DNA from: Gammaproteobacteria bacterium
GTDB lineage: Bacteria > Pseudomonadota > Gammaproteobacteria > GCA-002705445 > GCA-002716945
Direction of reading: 5' to 3'
Length of the DNA stretch: 36,827 nt
Assembly (NCBI GenBank): GCA_030835925.1
Contig: JAURQW010000026.1
Location: forward strand, 1-36,827
The position numbers and the translations under genes are program-made. The notes beneath the pieces are model-generated. The model was not told the DNA's origin. It did not search any database and worked only from the letters and a program-made list of their open reading frames with translations. Below, piece by piece: positions 26,478-35,240 of the stretch; position 1 is the first letter of the stretch, and every line of letters begins with the position of its first letter.

Positions 26478-27343
26478 TATGTGCCTCTTCCTACAACTGC
26501 AGCGCCACTAATGCCTTTGACAATATTGTTTTCTCTTCTTACTTTTTCATAAAATCTATCAGATACAGATTTATATGAATATGCATTCTTCGTCATAAAG
26601 ACAATATTCTTATTAGTTGATGAATTGTCACAGCAGACAAGATAAGTTAACTTTACAAATTCCTTGTCATTGGACATAGTGCTGTCATCATGAATTCCCA
26701 TTTCAAGAGTGAATCTTCCAGAGGGCTGTAAATGTAAACTTAAAACCTCTCCATGTTTGATATCATAAATACTCGAATTCCATCTATAGCCTTTGTAATA
26801 TATTTTTGCCCATGGTAGATATGGCATATACATGGCGACTTCTAAATCATGTCCATCTGCAGCTTCTTCAGTAGTATCATTTATACTCTTTTTATTTGTC
26901 AAGGCGCGGTACATATTGAAATTAACGTCATAAACGCTCGATTTTAACTCGAGTCCAAAACCAACTCTAGAATGATTGGTATTAAATTCATGATCATAAA
27001 AAATATTATAACCATACATTAAAGTCTCATTATCTGATAGTTTTCTCCAAACGAACCCTAGATTAATAGTTTCAGATGAATCAAAGCTGGAAAATGAAAA
27101 CTGTGACAAATATTTTTCATTTGAAGTCTCTGAAAACTCAGTCATACCAAGAATTCTATAATCAGTTTTAGAATAATTTCTTATTCGTGTTTCAACTTCA
27201 ATTAATCTTAAATTTGATATGTTTTGTTTTGCCCAGGATTCAATAGTCGTGTCAACATAGCCTGTGACATTATTTAATGCCTCGCCAGAATACGCAGTCG
27301 GATGTATCAAACATATCAATAATAGATACTTACAAATTTTCAT
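26477..27343 (-). CDS. inverse-autotransporter-like outer-membrane beta-barrel protein
   Basis: Exported 288-residue protein with a signal peptide (cleavage near AYS). The central part resembles the barrel domain of intimin/invasin-type inverse autotransporters: LGFVWRKLSDNETLMYGYNI, FYDHEFNTNHSRVGFGLELK and a later AADGHDLEVAMYMPYLPWAK. Alternating aromatic and polar residues continue to LTYLVCCD. Typical members are long, with Ig-like passenger repeats after the barrel; here only about 45 residues follow the barrel. The stop overlaps the ATG of the secreted-protein gene, so the passenger role may have moved to that separate protein. Family assignment rests on motif resemblance only. Confidence 0.75.
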   Translation of the reverse strand: MKICKYLLLICLIHPTAYSGEALNNVTGYVDTTIESWAKQNISNLRLIEVETRIRNYSKTDYRILGMTEFSETSNEKYLSQFSFSSFDSSETINLGFVWRKLSDNETLMYGYNIFYDHEFNTNHSRVGFGLELKSSVYDVNFNMYRALTNKKSINDTTEEAADGHDLEVAMYMPYLPWAKIYYKGYRWNSSIYDIKHGEVLSLHLQPSGRFTLEMGIHDDSTMSNDKEFVKLTYLVCCDNSSTNKNIVFMTKNAYSYKSVSDRFYEKVRRENNIVKGISGAAVVGRGT

Positions 27344-27379
27344 TAGTCTCTCCTTATTTCAACCTAGCATGAAATTATC

Positions 27380-27826
27380 TTACTTCTCAAGCTCTAGAAG
27401 TCGGTCCTTATGAACTAGTCCACCAAAGCTTGAATAACTAGATCTGCTATTATCCTTCGAAAGGACGCGGTGACAGGGAATTATAAGCAAGCATTTATTA
27501 GCCCCACAGGCATTGCCTATAGCTCTAGGAGAACTTGCTATATCTTTAGCGATATCAGAGTAATATTTTGAAGAACCATATTTAATTTGTAATAGTTGTC
27601 GCCAGACCTTTTTTTGATAATGTGTGCCATCTGGATTTACTTTAACTGTAAAAGTTTTTCTATGCCCTTTGAAATACTCTAGTATTTCTTTCTGAGCATG
27701 CATGAGTGTTCGATTGGAAGTTTTATTAATTCTTTTTTGTGTAAATGTTGAATGTATAATTTCACCATTCTTCTCTATTAATAACATTCGAGCCAAAGGC
27801 GTATCAAACACACATTCGTTTGTCAT
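27380..27826 (-). CDS. ogt: methylated-DNA-protein-cysteine methyltransferase
   Basis: Suicide repair protein that takes the methyl group from O6-methylguanine. The acceptor Cys118 lies in IIPCHRVLSK. The upstream helix SSPRAIGNACGANKC carries the arginine finger and DNA-recognition region, and the end SFGGLVHKDRLLELE is characteristic. At 148 residues it has a short N-terminal domain, as in Ogt/AdaB-like proteins. Its start overlaps the end of the MORN gene by 4 bases. Confidence 0.93.
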   Translation of the reverse strand: MTNECVFDTPLARMLLIEKNGEIIHSTFTQKRINKTSNRTLMHAQKEILEYFKGHRKTFTVKVNPDGTHYQKKVWRQLLQIKYGSSKYYSDIAKDIASSPRAIGNACGANKCLLIIPCHRVLSKDNSRSSYSSFGGLVHKDRLLELEK

Positions 27827-28308
27827 ATAACCTTTAAAAACTTTAGTAACCAGAACCCTATAACAGAAAGCATAAAGCCTATAACTATAATATTAATTAA
27901 AAATGTTGCGATTCTAAATTGAAAAGTATCTTGTTTATTATCTGGATTGACAAATTCACCATTGACCCATTTTCCAGTATAAGTGCTACCATCACTATAG
28001 GTCCATTGACCGTCACCAAACGGTCTTCCTTTTTTATATTCACCTTTATATACCTTTCCATTTGGGAAAGTATTCACTCCATAGCCATGAGGAAGATCGT
28101 TCTCCCAACCACCATCATAAGTCCTATCACTTAAAGTTTTTAAAACTCCTTTGCCATGCTTTTTGCCATCTAAAAAATCTCCAGTATAAATATCACCATT
28201 TTCAAAGGTTTGAACTCCGCTAGTCATATCATTATTTTTATAAGAAATGGTTGAATCTACAGATCTTTTGAATGAGTTCGATAAATTTTCTCTCGACATA
28301 ATTTTCAT
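27823..28308 (-). CDS. MORN-repeat protein with C-terminal membrane anchor
   Basis: 161 residues. Four MORN repeats run from about residue 33 to 120, recognisable by G-x-G-V-x-T-F-x-N-G-x-x-Y-x-G-x-F spacing: FENGDIYTGDFLDGKKHGKG, YDGGWENDLPHGYG, NGKVYKGEYKKGRPFGDG and DGSTYTGKWVNGEF. A single hydrophobic helix (about 133-156) ends the protein, so the repeats probably face the cytoplasm from the membrane. MORN proteins often bind membranes or act as scaffolds; the role here is unknown. An in-frame ATG at 28299 is an alternative start. Confidence 0.85.
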   Translation of the reverse strand: MKIMSRENLSNSFKRSVDSTISYKNNDMTSGVQTFENGDIYTGDFLDGKKHGKGVLKTLSDRTYDGGWENDLPHGYGVNTFPNGKVYKGEYKKGRPFGDGQWTYSDGSTYTGKWVNGEFVNPDNKQDTFQFRIATFLINIIVIGFMLSVIGFWLLKFLKVI

Positions 28309-28417
28309 AACCCTAGTATACAGCTATTAGTAGTCTTTGTTATAGGTGTATAACTACAATATAGATCTAGACCTTATATTTATTAGGATTATCAAAATTA
28401 ATTGTCTAAATGTATAA

Positions 28418-30496
28418 TTAAGCTTTCTTAATTTGAGCTAAAACTGTATAGAAGATAGGCCCATCACCCATATCAGTTACATCTTGAGTGTTTAGGGCAT
28501 TGGCGTTTACACCGTTTTTGATCAGAGAACCTTTGTATTGTTTTTGAGTTGAGGCAACACCTTCAAGCATAGAATCTATTATTATAGCATGCGCATAAGT
28601 CTCTCCAATATCATTATAAACTTTACATAAGTCTCCATCTTTTATTTTTCTTTTACTTGCATCTTTACTACTCATTTCAATAGTAGGTCGCGATGCCATA
28701 TTTCTTAATCTTTCAACCGGCACAAAAGAGTTACCGATAAATTGATGTGTTGCCGGACTTAAAATCTGTATTGGATATTTTTTTCTTAAAGTCTTATCAG
28801 TGAACTCTTCAATATGTTCTGGGTAGGCACCCAAACCAATCTTTTCGGTATCTTTGGAATAGATCTGAATCTTGCCATCTTTTGTTGGCCAACCATTTTT
28901 GAGATAATCTCTTTTTTTATTTTCAACATCACCTTTAACCCATCCGTTTTTTTTGAGTTTTTCAAAGGTCACGCCTTTAAATAGAGGATTATGTTCAGGA
29001 TCAATCATATTCTTAATCATGCTTTCATCAGTTTCTTTAAAACATTTATCTTTATAGCCCATATACTTTGCTAGCTCTCTATATAAATCTTGATTTGATT
29101 TACTTTCACCCAATGGTTTAATGGCAGGCTGGGTTAAACTATAGTAATAGTGTCCGTAGGGCGCATGAAGATCCATATGTTCTAGTTGAGTATCTGCTGG
29201 TAAAACAATGTCTGCATAATCGCAACTATCTGTCCAAAAGGTTTCATGAACCACTGTAAACAAATCTTTTCTTTTTAGACCTTTGCGAACACTTATGCTA
29301 TCTGGTGCGCAATTAGCGACATCTGAATTCCAAACAAACAATGACTTAATTGGTGGGTCTAATTTTTTATCATTTAAAGCATTACCTATTTGAATCATAT
29401 TAATTGATCTCGGTTTTTTATCTTTTAAAAGATCAGGTCTTTGCAACTTTCCTAGATCAACATTCCACATCTCTTCAATTGATCCTACAAAACATCCAGA
29501 GCTCTTATTTTTCCAAGCCCCTGTAATCGCTGGAAGCAACATAATCGATCTCACCATCATCCCACCGTTTCTATGTCGATTTAAACCATAGTTTGGTCGA
29601 ATGTATGTTTTTTTGCTTGACGCATATTCCAAAGCTAATTGTTTGATATCTACTTTTTTAATACCTGTAATTTTTGAAACTTTATCTAAAGTATATTTCG
29701 GTAATATTTTTTCTAGAAATTCTTTATAACCAGTTGTATGCTTTTTTAAAAAAGCTAAGTCATGTTTTTTATTTTTAACTATTTCATTCATCATCCCTAA
29801 TGCTAAAGCTGCATCTGTTCCAGGCTTAGGCTGTATATGCCAGTCACTTATAGCTGCAGTTCTTGTTTCTCTTGGGTCAATACAAATTATTTTGGCGCCT
29901 CTTTTTTTTGCTTCTTCAACAAATGGCACCATATGAACATGTGTTGAAACAATATTGGTGCCCCAAAGTATTATTAAATCATTATTGGGAACCTCATCAA
30001 TTGCAGGTCCACAGGCCGCGCCATACGTATAAATTCCAGCCGTTGAAGCGGCTGCTATGCAAATAGTTCTGCCTAATCTTGCAGCTCCCATTTTATTCCA
30101 AAATCTTTCAGACATTCCCCAATAACCAAGCATCCCAAGCGTCCCTGAATAGCTATAAGGTTGTATCGCTTCAGCACCATGTTCTTTTTCAATAGCTTTT
30201 AGTTTTTTAGCAATTGTTTTAAGTGCAAAATCCCATGAGACTTTTTTGAGTTTACCTTTTTGTCCTTTTGGGCCTACCCTTACGTGTGGGTATAAGACAC
30301 GATTCTTATTATAGACCAGATCAAGGTAGTGATTTACTTTATTACAGAGAAAGCCTTTTGTTATAGGATGAGTTTTATCTCCTATGAGTTTAATCGCTTT
30401 TTTAGTCTTTGGATCAACTGTTACCTCTAAAGAGCAGGTATCAGGACAATCATGCGGACAGGTTACTTTGTATTTTTTGAATTTAGACTTTAACAT
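28418..30496 (-). CDS. molybdopterin-dependent oxidoreductase, DMSO-reductase superfamily
   Basis: About 692-residue catalytic subunit using a bis-MGD cofactor and one [4Fe-4S] cluster. The N-terminus has Cys13, Cys17, Cys21 and Cys51 (CPHDCPDTC, GFLC), a Cx3Cx3C spacing typical of the COG0243 branch around thiosulfate/polysulfide- and formate-type enzymes. Further family segments are ICIDPRETRTA, LPADTQLEHMD and the C-terminal cofactor-binding domain with SRPTIEMSSKDA. No Tat signal is seen, so it is cytoplasmic. Start ATG 30496 is preferred; a longer frame to 30559 would intrude into the flavoprotein gene, which it already overlaps by 14 bases. The substrate is unknown. Confidence 0.88.
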   Translation of the reverse strand: MLKSKFKKYKVTCPHDCPDTCSLEVTVDPKTKKAIKLIGDKTHPITKGFLCNKVNHYLDLVYNKNRVLYPHVRVGPKGQKGKLKKVSWDFALKTIAKKLKAIEKEHGAEAIQPYSYSGTLGMLGYWGMSERFWNKMGAARLGRTICIAAASTAGIYTYGAACGPAIDEVPNNDLIILWGTNIVSTHVHMVPFVEEAKKRGAKIICIDPRETRTAAISDWHIQPKPGTDAALALGMMNEIVKNKKHDLAFLKKHTTGYKEFLEKILPKYTLDKVSKITGIKKVDIKQLALEYASSKKTYIRPNYGLNRHRNGGMMVRSIMLLPAITGAWKNKSSGCFVGSIEEMWNVDLGKLQRPDLLKDKKPRSINMIQIGNALNDKKLDPPIKSLFVWNSDVANCAPDSISVRKGLKRKDLFTVVHETFWTDSCDYADIVLPADTQLEHMDLHAPYGHYYYSLTQPAIKPLGESKSNQDLYRELAKYMGYKDKCFKETDESMIKNMIDPEHNPLFKGVTFEKLKKNGWVKGDVENKKRDYLKNGWPTKDGKIQIYSKDTEKIGLGAYPEHIEEFTDKTLRKKYPIQILSPATHQFIGNSFVPVERLRNMASRPTIEMSSKDASKRKIKDGDLCKVYNDIGETYAHAIIIDSMLEGVASTQKQYKGSLIKNGVNANALNTQDVTDMGDGPIFYTVLAQIKKA

Positions 30497-32195
30497 AATT
30501 TTGCTTTTCGACTTTTTGAATAGATATAGCGTTAGTTGGGCAAACTTTCTCACACTCACCGCAACGCACGCACTTCTTATGATCGATTAATAATTTTCCA
30601 TGATAAATGCCAATCCCTTTTTTAGGATTTATTCTTTTATAAGATGTATCCCCATCTCCATGTTCATGAACATCGCTCACCTCAACGATACAATCTTTGA
30701 TGGGTTTAGCTAGTAGGCATTCATCACATAACACACAAAGATCATTATTGATCTCAAATTTATAATGACAAAGATAACATCTCGATGCTTCTTTTTGTGC
30801 AGTATTTTTTTTATACCCTTTTTCAACCTCACGACCAAAAGTTCTTTGACTTAGGTTGATAGTTGGCATTTCTTGTATCGGAATATAATTTAAGTCTAGG
30901 CGTCTGCCTGTGGTTTTAATATCCGTAACCTTAAGATCTGATTTAAATAGATCTCTTTTCATTAAAAACTTATCCACTCGCTTAACAACATCTTTTGCAT
31001 GAGCAATTGCATTGATTAAAGTCGTTGCCCCAGTAGCAAAATCTCCTACGGAGAAAATATTATTTCTTTTATTCTTGCCTAACGTTAGATGCTGTTGCTG
31101 ACCAATAGCAAGAATGATATGGTCTGTTTTAATTTTAAAAGATGATCCTTTGATATCCTCTAAACGATATGCTCCTTTCTTTTTAACTAACTTAGTTTTA
31201 ATTAATTCCAATGCTGATAATCTATTATTCTTTTCAATTAATTTTATGGGTTGAGCATTAAAAATCATTTTTCCATGTTCATTAATAAGTTCCTCAAGTT
31301 CGCCAGGCAATATAATTAAATCATTAGTTGTTCTGCGATAAAAAGTTCTTACAGTTTTTGCTCCAAGTCTAAGTGCAGTTCTAGCACAATCCATACTTGT
31401 GTAACCACCTCCAATTACAACAACATTTTTACCTATATATTTACTTTTATACTCATTAACACGAAGCAAGAAATCCAATCCATCTTCAACATTATATGAT
31501 TTAGAGAACTCATCATTTATTTCATTGGGCTTCAGCGTGCCTAGGGCTAGAAGCACCGCATCATATTTAGCAGCTAGTTCTTCTACTTCTTTGTAAGTTT
31601 TGATATCTTTATTGTAATAAACTTTTATATTTTGCTCTAAGACTTGATTTATTTCTTTATCAATAATATCTCGCGGTAGCCTAAATACTGGTATGCCTTG
31701 ATTAAGCATGCCACCCGGAGAATCATGTCTTTCAAAAATTATTACTTCATGACCACACCTTGTTAATTCTCTTGCTGCCGTTAGGCCAGCTACACCTGAC
31801 CCAATAACTAAAATTTTCTTTCTAGTCTTTTTAGCATAATTTTTTAGTTTAAATTTTTTTATAGAACTAAATTGTTCAGAAGATCTTTTAGAAAAACATA
31901 TTGATATTGGTTCGCCATTAGAATCATCACCATGTCTACACGAATCTTCACATGGTCTTGAACAGACTCTGCCAAGAATACCTGGGAACACGTTATCTTC
32001 TAGATTAATTTGATATGCTTTTATATAGTCTTTATTATAGATTGCTTCTAGGTAGCCTGGTATGTCAGTATCGGCAGGGCATGCCGACCTACAAGGTACA
32101 CTTTTTTCATACCACTTAGTATCTCTTTTATTTTCTGAAGCACCTTTATTTATAGTTAACGCAGATGCGTATCTGCTAAAAAAGCCTTTCTTCAT
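30483..32195 (-). CDS. GltD-like FAD/NAD(P) oxidoreductase with C-terminal ferredoxin domain
   Basis: 570-residue electron-transfer protein. The N-terminal domain has iron-sulfur cysteines (CRSACPADTDIPGY, then VCSRPCEDSCRHG). A FAD motif VIGSGVAGLTAAREL begins near residue 130 and an NAD(P) motif VVVIGGGYTSMDCARTALR near 258. The C-terminus carries an atypical cysteine group (CYLC, CVLCDEC) and a canonical ferredoxin motif CVRCGECEKVCP. It is thus like the glutamate synthase small subunit plus ferredoxin, and passes electrons between NAD(P)H and a partner. The partner is most likely the molybdoenzyme whose gene overlaps its end. No large glutamate synthase subunit is nearby. Confidence 0.88.
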   Translation of the reverse strand: MKKGFFSRYASALTINKGASENKRDTKWYEKSVPCRSACPADTDIPGYLEAIYNKDYIKAYQINLEDNVFPGILGRVCSRPCEDSCRHGDDSNGEPISICFSKRSSEQFSSIKKFKLKNYAKKTRKKILVIGSGVAGLTAARELTRCGHEVIIFERHDSPGGMLNQGIPVFRLPRDIIDKEINQVLEQNIKVYYNKDIKTYKEVEELAAKYDAVLLALGTLKPNEINDEFSKSYNVEDGLDFLLRVNEYKSKYIGKNVVVIGGGYTSMDCARTALRLGAKTVRTFYRRTTNDLIILPGELEELINEHGKMIFNAQPIKLIEKNNRLSALELIKTKLVKKKGAYRLEDIKGSSFKIKTDHIILAIGQQQHLTLGKNKRNNIFSVGDFATGATTLINAIAHAKDVVKRVDKFLMKRDLFKSDLKVTDIKTTGRRLDLNYIPIQEMPTINLSQRTFGREVEKGYKKNTAQKEASRCYLCHYKFEINNDLCVLCDECLLAKPIKDCIVEVSDVHEHGDGDTSYKRINPKKGIGIYHGKLLIDHKKCVRCGECEKVCPTNAISIQKVEKQNYVKV

Positions 32196-32256
32196 ATTTC
32201 CCCCATCTATTACTGTACCAAAATTAATTTTTCTTCACAGTATTTATTGAATTATA

Positions 32257-32278
32257 AACATTAGGATTTTCTAATGTT
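32257..32278. promoter_or_regulatory. perfect palindrome in divergent promoter region
   Basis: AACATTAG (32257-32264) and CTAATGTT (32271-32278) are exact reverse complements separated by GATTTT. The palindrome sits in the 164-base gap between the leftward flavoprotein/molybdoenzyme operon and the rightward DUF1326 gene, a natural place for an operator serving both. No T-run supports termination. Confidence 0.45.
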
Positions 32279-32359
32279 CTTAAATAGATATTAGGACTAT
32301 AGATAGATTTTTAGAAGATATTATGTGATGATTAATATGTTAATTAACAGGAGATAAAT

Positions 32360-32962
32360 ATGAGTTGGAGTTTAAAAGGGGATTATGCAGAAAGCTGTAA
32401 TTGCGATCTAATGTGCCCATGTTTATACCTACAAAGCCCAACAAAAGGTTTTTGTGAGGCAATGCTTGTATGGGATATTAATAAAGGTAATCTAGGTGAT
32501 GTTAAGCTAGATGGCTTAAAAGTTTCCGCATGGTTACATGCGCCAGGTCCAAATCTTACAGATGGTGGATTTCAGTTAGCATTATATATTGATGAAAATG
32601 CAACAGATGAGCAAGCGACTGCTATCGAAGAACTATGGGGCGGAAAACATGGCGGACACTTAGGTGTTATAGCTAGTTTAGTAGGTGAAGTTATTGGTGT
32701 CAAAAGAGCAGCAATTAATTTCAAAAAAGATGGTGCTAAGCAAACATTAGAAGTTAGCGGCGCTGGTGGCTGGGATATGGCTGGTGTTGAAAGTGGAGAT
32801 GGTAAAGTTGCTCAATGTAACTATCATCCGCTTGCAATAAACCCTGGATTTCCAGTTGATGTGAACATGACTAGCAAGCAAGAGTATTCAGATCATGGCA
32901 GAACATGGAATACAACTGCTGATAGAGTTGGTCTGTCAGGACCTTTTGCTTATCAAGCATAA
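32360..32962 (+). CDS. DUF1326 domain protein
   Basis: 200-residue protein of the DUF1326 family, whose function is not established. The cysteine-rich start is typical: YAESCNCDLMCPCLYLQSP then KGFCEAML, giving five cysteines in the first 35 residues and a plausible metal or redox site. The body includes AIEELWGGKHGGHLG, also a family feature. ATG 32360 follows AGGAG by 7 bases. It is transcribed divergently from the molybdoenzyme operon and is followed by a clear terminator, so it is a single-gene unit. Confidence 0.88.
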   Translation: MSWSLKGDYAESCNCDLMCPCLYLQSPTKGFCEAMLVWDINKGNLGDVKLDGLKVSAWLHAPGPNLTDGGFQLALYIDENATDEQATAIEELWGGKHGGHLGVIASLVGEVIGVKRAAINFKKDGAKQTLEVSGAGGWDMAGVESGDGKVAQCNYHPLAINPGFPVDVNMTSKQEYSDHGRTWNTTADRVGLSGPFAYQA

Positions 32963-32979
32963 CTAAAAAATTAATTTTT

Positions 32980-33006
32980 AAAGAGGACTCCGGTCCTCTT
33001 TTTTTT
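32980..33006 (+). terminator. intrinsic terminator after DUF1326 gene
   Basis: AAGAGGAC (32981-32988), loop TCCG, and GTCCTCTT (32993-33000) form a perfect 8-bp GC-containing stem followed by a run of T to 33006. It lies 18 bases after the stop codon at 32962 and is the best-formed terminator in the window. Confidence 0.92.
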
Positions 33007-33031
33007 ATCAAGAATTTATTAAATATTAAAA

Positions 33032-34402
33032 ATGTCAAATAGCGATCTTTATAAAGAACAAATCACAAACGCAATTAATGCGTTCAGTCAAAAAAAATAT
33101 AGTAAAGCTGAAGAGATATGCTCGCGTATACTTTCTCAAAATAATAATGCTGATGCGAATCATATCATTGGATGCATTAGAATGAGTCAGGGTAATTATA
33201 AGGACAGCATTTTATTTATAAAGAAATCCTTAGATATTAATCCTGATGATATTGGAGCTCTGATATCTTTGGGTTGTGCATTAAGTTCTAAGAAAGATTA
33301 CCAAGAATCAATTGTTGCGTTCAAAAAAGTTATTAATTTAAAAGAAGATATATCGCAAGTTCATTTTTATTTGGGTGAAGCCTATAGACAAATTGAAAAA
33401 TTTAATGACGCTCTAGATTCTTTTAAAAAATGTTTATCACTAACTCCAGATCATATTGGTTGTCAGCTAATGGTAGGAATAATATATGAAGAATTAAAAA
33501 AGTTTGATCAAGCCATAAAATTTTATAAATCCTGTATAGAGACATACCCTGATTATATAGAACCACATATTAATCTAGGAATGTGCTTATTACTTACAGG
33601 TAATTATAAAGAGGGTTGGAAAGAATATGAATGGAGACGAAAACTGCCAGCAGAAGTTTATAACTTAAAACTTACTAGCCCTGAATGGACTGGCCAAGAA
33701 CTATTAAATAAAAGAATTCTGATTATTGCTGAACAGTCTATAGGTGAAACTTTTCAATATATAAGATTTGCTAATCAGCTTGCAGTAGAAGGCGCTGAAG
33801 TTGTTTTAATGTCTCAGCCTGAAACACTAAATATTTTAAGACAACAAGATTGGATTAAAGAAGTTATTGAATATAGGGATACTACTGATTATGATTATTT
33901 CACCTATCTCATATCAATTCCAAAAGTATTAGAGTGGAGTCCTGATATGGATACTCAGGTTTTCCCATATCTCAATATTAAAAATGATATCGCAAGTGAA
34001 ATAGTTAATACTCAAAAAAATATTGGAGTGATGATTAACTCAAATAGTTCGCTTTCAAATTATAAGCAAATAAGCGTTCCTCAAGATGGATTGAATCTAA
34101 TTTTTCAGAAGAGCGGACACAATATAATTAATTTGGAGGAATTTGATGACTTTAGTGATTTATCAGGAGTTATGAAAAATTTAGACTTAGTTGTGTCTAT
34201 TGAAAGTGATTTAGTTCATCTTGCAGGCGCACTAAATATAGATACATGGATTATGCTACCAACAGTACCTAAGCATACTTGGGATTTGAGTTACAAAGAT
34301 ACTTCGCCATGGTATCCTTCAGTAAAACTATTCAGACAGGAGATGACTGGTGACTGGTCAGGCGTCATGAACAAAATAGAGGATCAATTATCAGATGTCT
34401 AA
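33032..34402 (+). CDS. TPR protein with glycosyltransferase-like C-terminal region
   Basis: 456 residues. The first 195 or so are about five tetratricopeptide repeats (e.g. ADANHIIGCIRMSQGNYKDS, VHFYLGEAYRQIEKFNDALD). From about 200 a region begins with EYEWRRKLPAEVY, SPEWTGQELLNKRILIIAEQ and SIGETFQYIRFANQL, the pattern found in TPR proteins fused to a heptosyltransferase (GT9)-like fold. The late segment VVSIESDLVHLAGAL matches where such folds bind the donor phosphate, yet several usual Gly/Asp positions are changed, so activity is uncertain. No signal peptide. It overlaps the next TPR gene by 8 bases. Confidence 0.83.
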   Translation: MSNSDLYKEQITNAINAFSQKKYSKAEEICSRILSQNNNADANHIIGCIRMSQGNYKDSILFIKKSLDINPDDIGALISLGCALSSKKDYQESIVAFKKVINLKEDISQVHFYLGEAYRQIEKFNDALDSFKKCLSLTPDHIGCQLMVGIIYEELKKFDQAIKFYKSCIETYPDYIEPHINLGMCLLLTGNYKEGWKEYEWRRKLPAEVYNLKLTSPEWTGQELLNKRILIIAEQSIGETFQYIRFANQLAVEGAEVVLMSQPETLNILRQQDWIKEVIEYRDTTDYDYFTYLISIPKVLEWSPDMDTQVFPYLNIKNDIASEIVNTQKNIGVMINSNSSLSNYKQISVPQDGLNLIFQKSGHNIINLEEFDDFSDLSGVMKNLDLVVSIESDLVHLAGALNIDTWIMLPTVPKHTWDLSYKDTSPWYPSVKLFRQEMTGDWSGVMNKIEDQLSDV

Positions 34403-35156
34403 ATTTTTAATTAAGCAAGCTTTTGCAGAGGCTATGGACCTTCATAAACAAAATAGATTTGATGAAGCCAAAGTTATTTATAATAAAATATTAACAGTAA
34501 ATGATTCAGAACCTAATGCGCACCATTTAATATCTTTGGTATTTATGGCTGAGGGTGATTTTGTTAATGCTAAAAAACATATTGAGGTCGCTATAGAAAA
34601 AGCACCCGAACAAGCAGTGTTCCATAGTAATTATGGTAGCCTGCTTCATTCTATGGGAGAACATCAATTAGCAGTTAACTCAATTAAGAAATCTTTGAAA
34701 TTAGATAAAAAATTATTTCAATCATATTACTCACTTGGAATTATTTATACAGATATGAATGAACATGATAAGGCGGTCGAGAGTTATATCAAAGCTTTGG
34801 AAATCAATAATGAATCCTCAGAGGCGCATAATAACTTGGCCAACTTATTTAGTTATTTGAATAACCCAGAGGCAGAGTATCATTATAAGAAGACAATTGA
34901 GCTGAACTCAAATGAAATTTATCCACGCTTGAACATGTCTAATTATTTAATTAAAAATAATAAATTTGAAGAATCACTGAGGCATCTACAAGAAATACTA
35001 GACATGGGGCTAGAATCGAAAGAAGTCTATAATAGTCTAGGTGTGTCATACAAAGGACTAAATGATGACAAAAATGCATCGAAAATGTTTAAAAAATCAC
35101 TTCAAATAGAGCCTGATTTTTCTTTAGCGCAGAAAAATTTAGATAGTTTAGACTAG
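34395..35156 (+). CDS. TPR repeat protein
   Basis: 253 residues made almost wholly of about seven tetratricopeptide repeats (for example AVFHSNYGSLLHSMGEHQLA, QSYYSLGIIYTDMNEHDKAV, EVYNSLGVSYKGLNDDKNAS). No catalytic domain, signal peptide or membrane helix. The N-terminus resembles that of the preceding TPR gene, suggesting duplication followed by loss of the GT-like part. Starting inside the preceding gene (8-base overlap) implies coupled translation and probably a shared complex. Role unknown. Confidence 0.82.
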   Translation: MSKFLIKQAFAEAMDLHKQNRFDEAKVIYNKILTVNDSEPNAHHLISLVFMAEGDFVNAKKHIEVAIEKAPEQAVFHSNYGSLLHSMGEHQLAVNSIKKSLKLDKKLFQSYYSLGIIYTDMNEHDKAVESYIKALEINNESSEAHNNLANLFSYLNNPEAEYHYKKTIELNSNEIYPRLNMSNYLIKNNKFEESLRHLQEILDMGLESKEVYNSLGVSYKGLNDDKNASKMFKKSLQIEPDFSLAQKNLDSLD

Positions 35157-35231
35157 CCTTTCTTGATAATTTTCTGATATTAAAAAATTTTTTGAAATAT
35201 TTAAATTTTTTCACCCAAAATAAGTAGTACA

Positions 35232-35240
35232 TGTTATAAT
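35232..35240 (+). promoter_or_regulatory. extended -10 promoter for the helicase gene
   Basis: The sequence TGTTATAAT is a full consensus extended -10 element (TG, one base, TATAAT at 35235-35240). The -35 region is poor, which is usual for extended -10 promoters. Transcription would begin near 35247, leaving a leader of about 210 bases before the ATG at 35457. Confidence 0.6.

Noticed and set aside
26155-26511. 118-codon plus-strand frame over the broken secreted-protein gene
   Set aside because: It lies antisense to a clear signal peptide and to the barrel gene end, has no ribosome binding site and no protein-like features. The minus-strand frame explains the region better.
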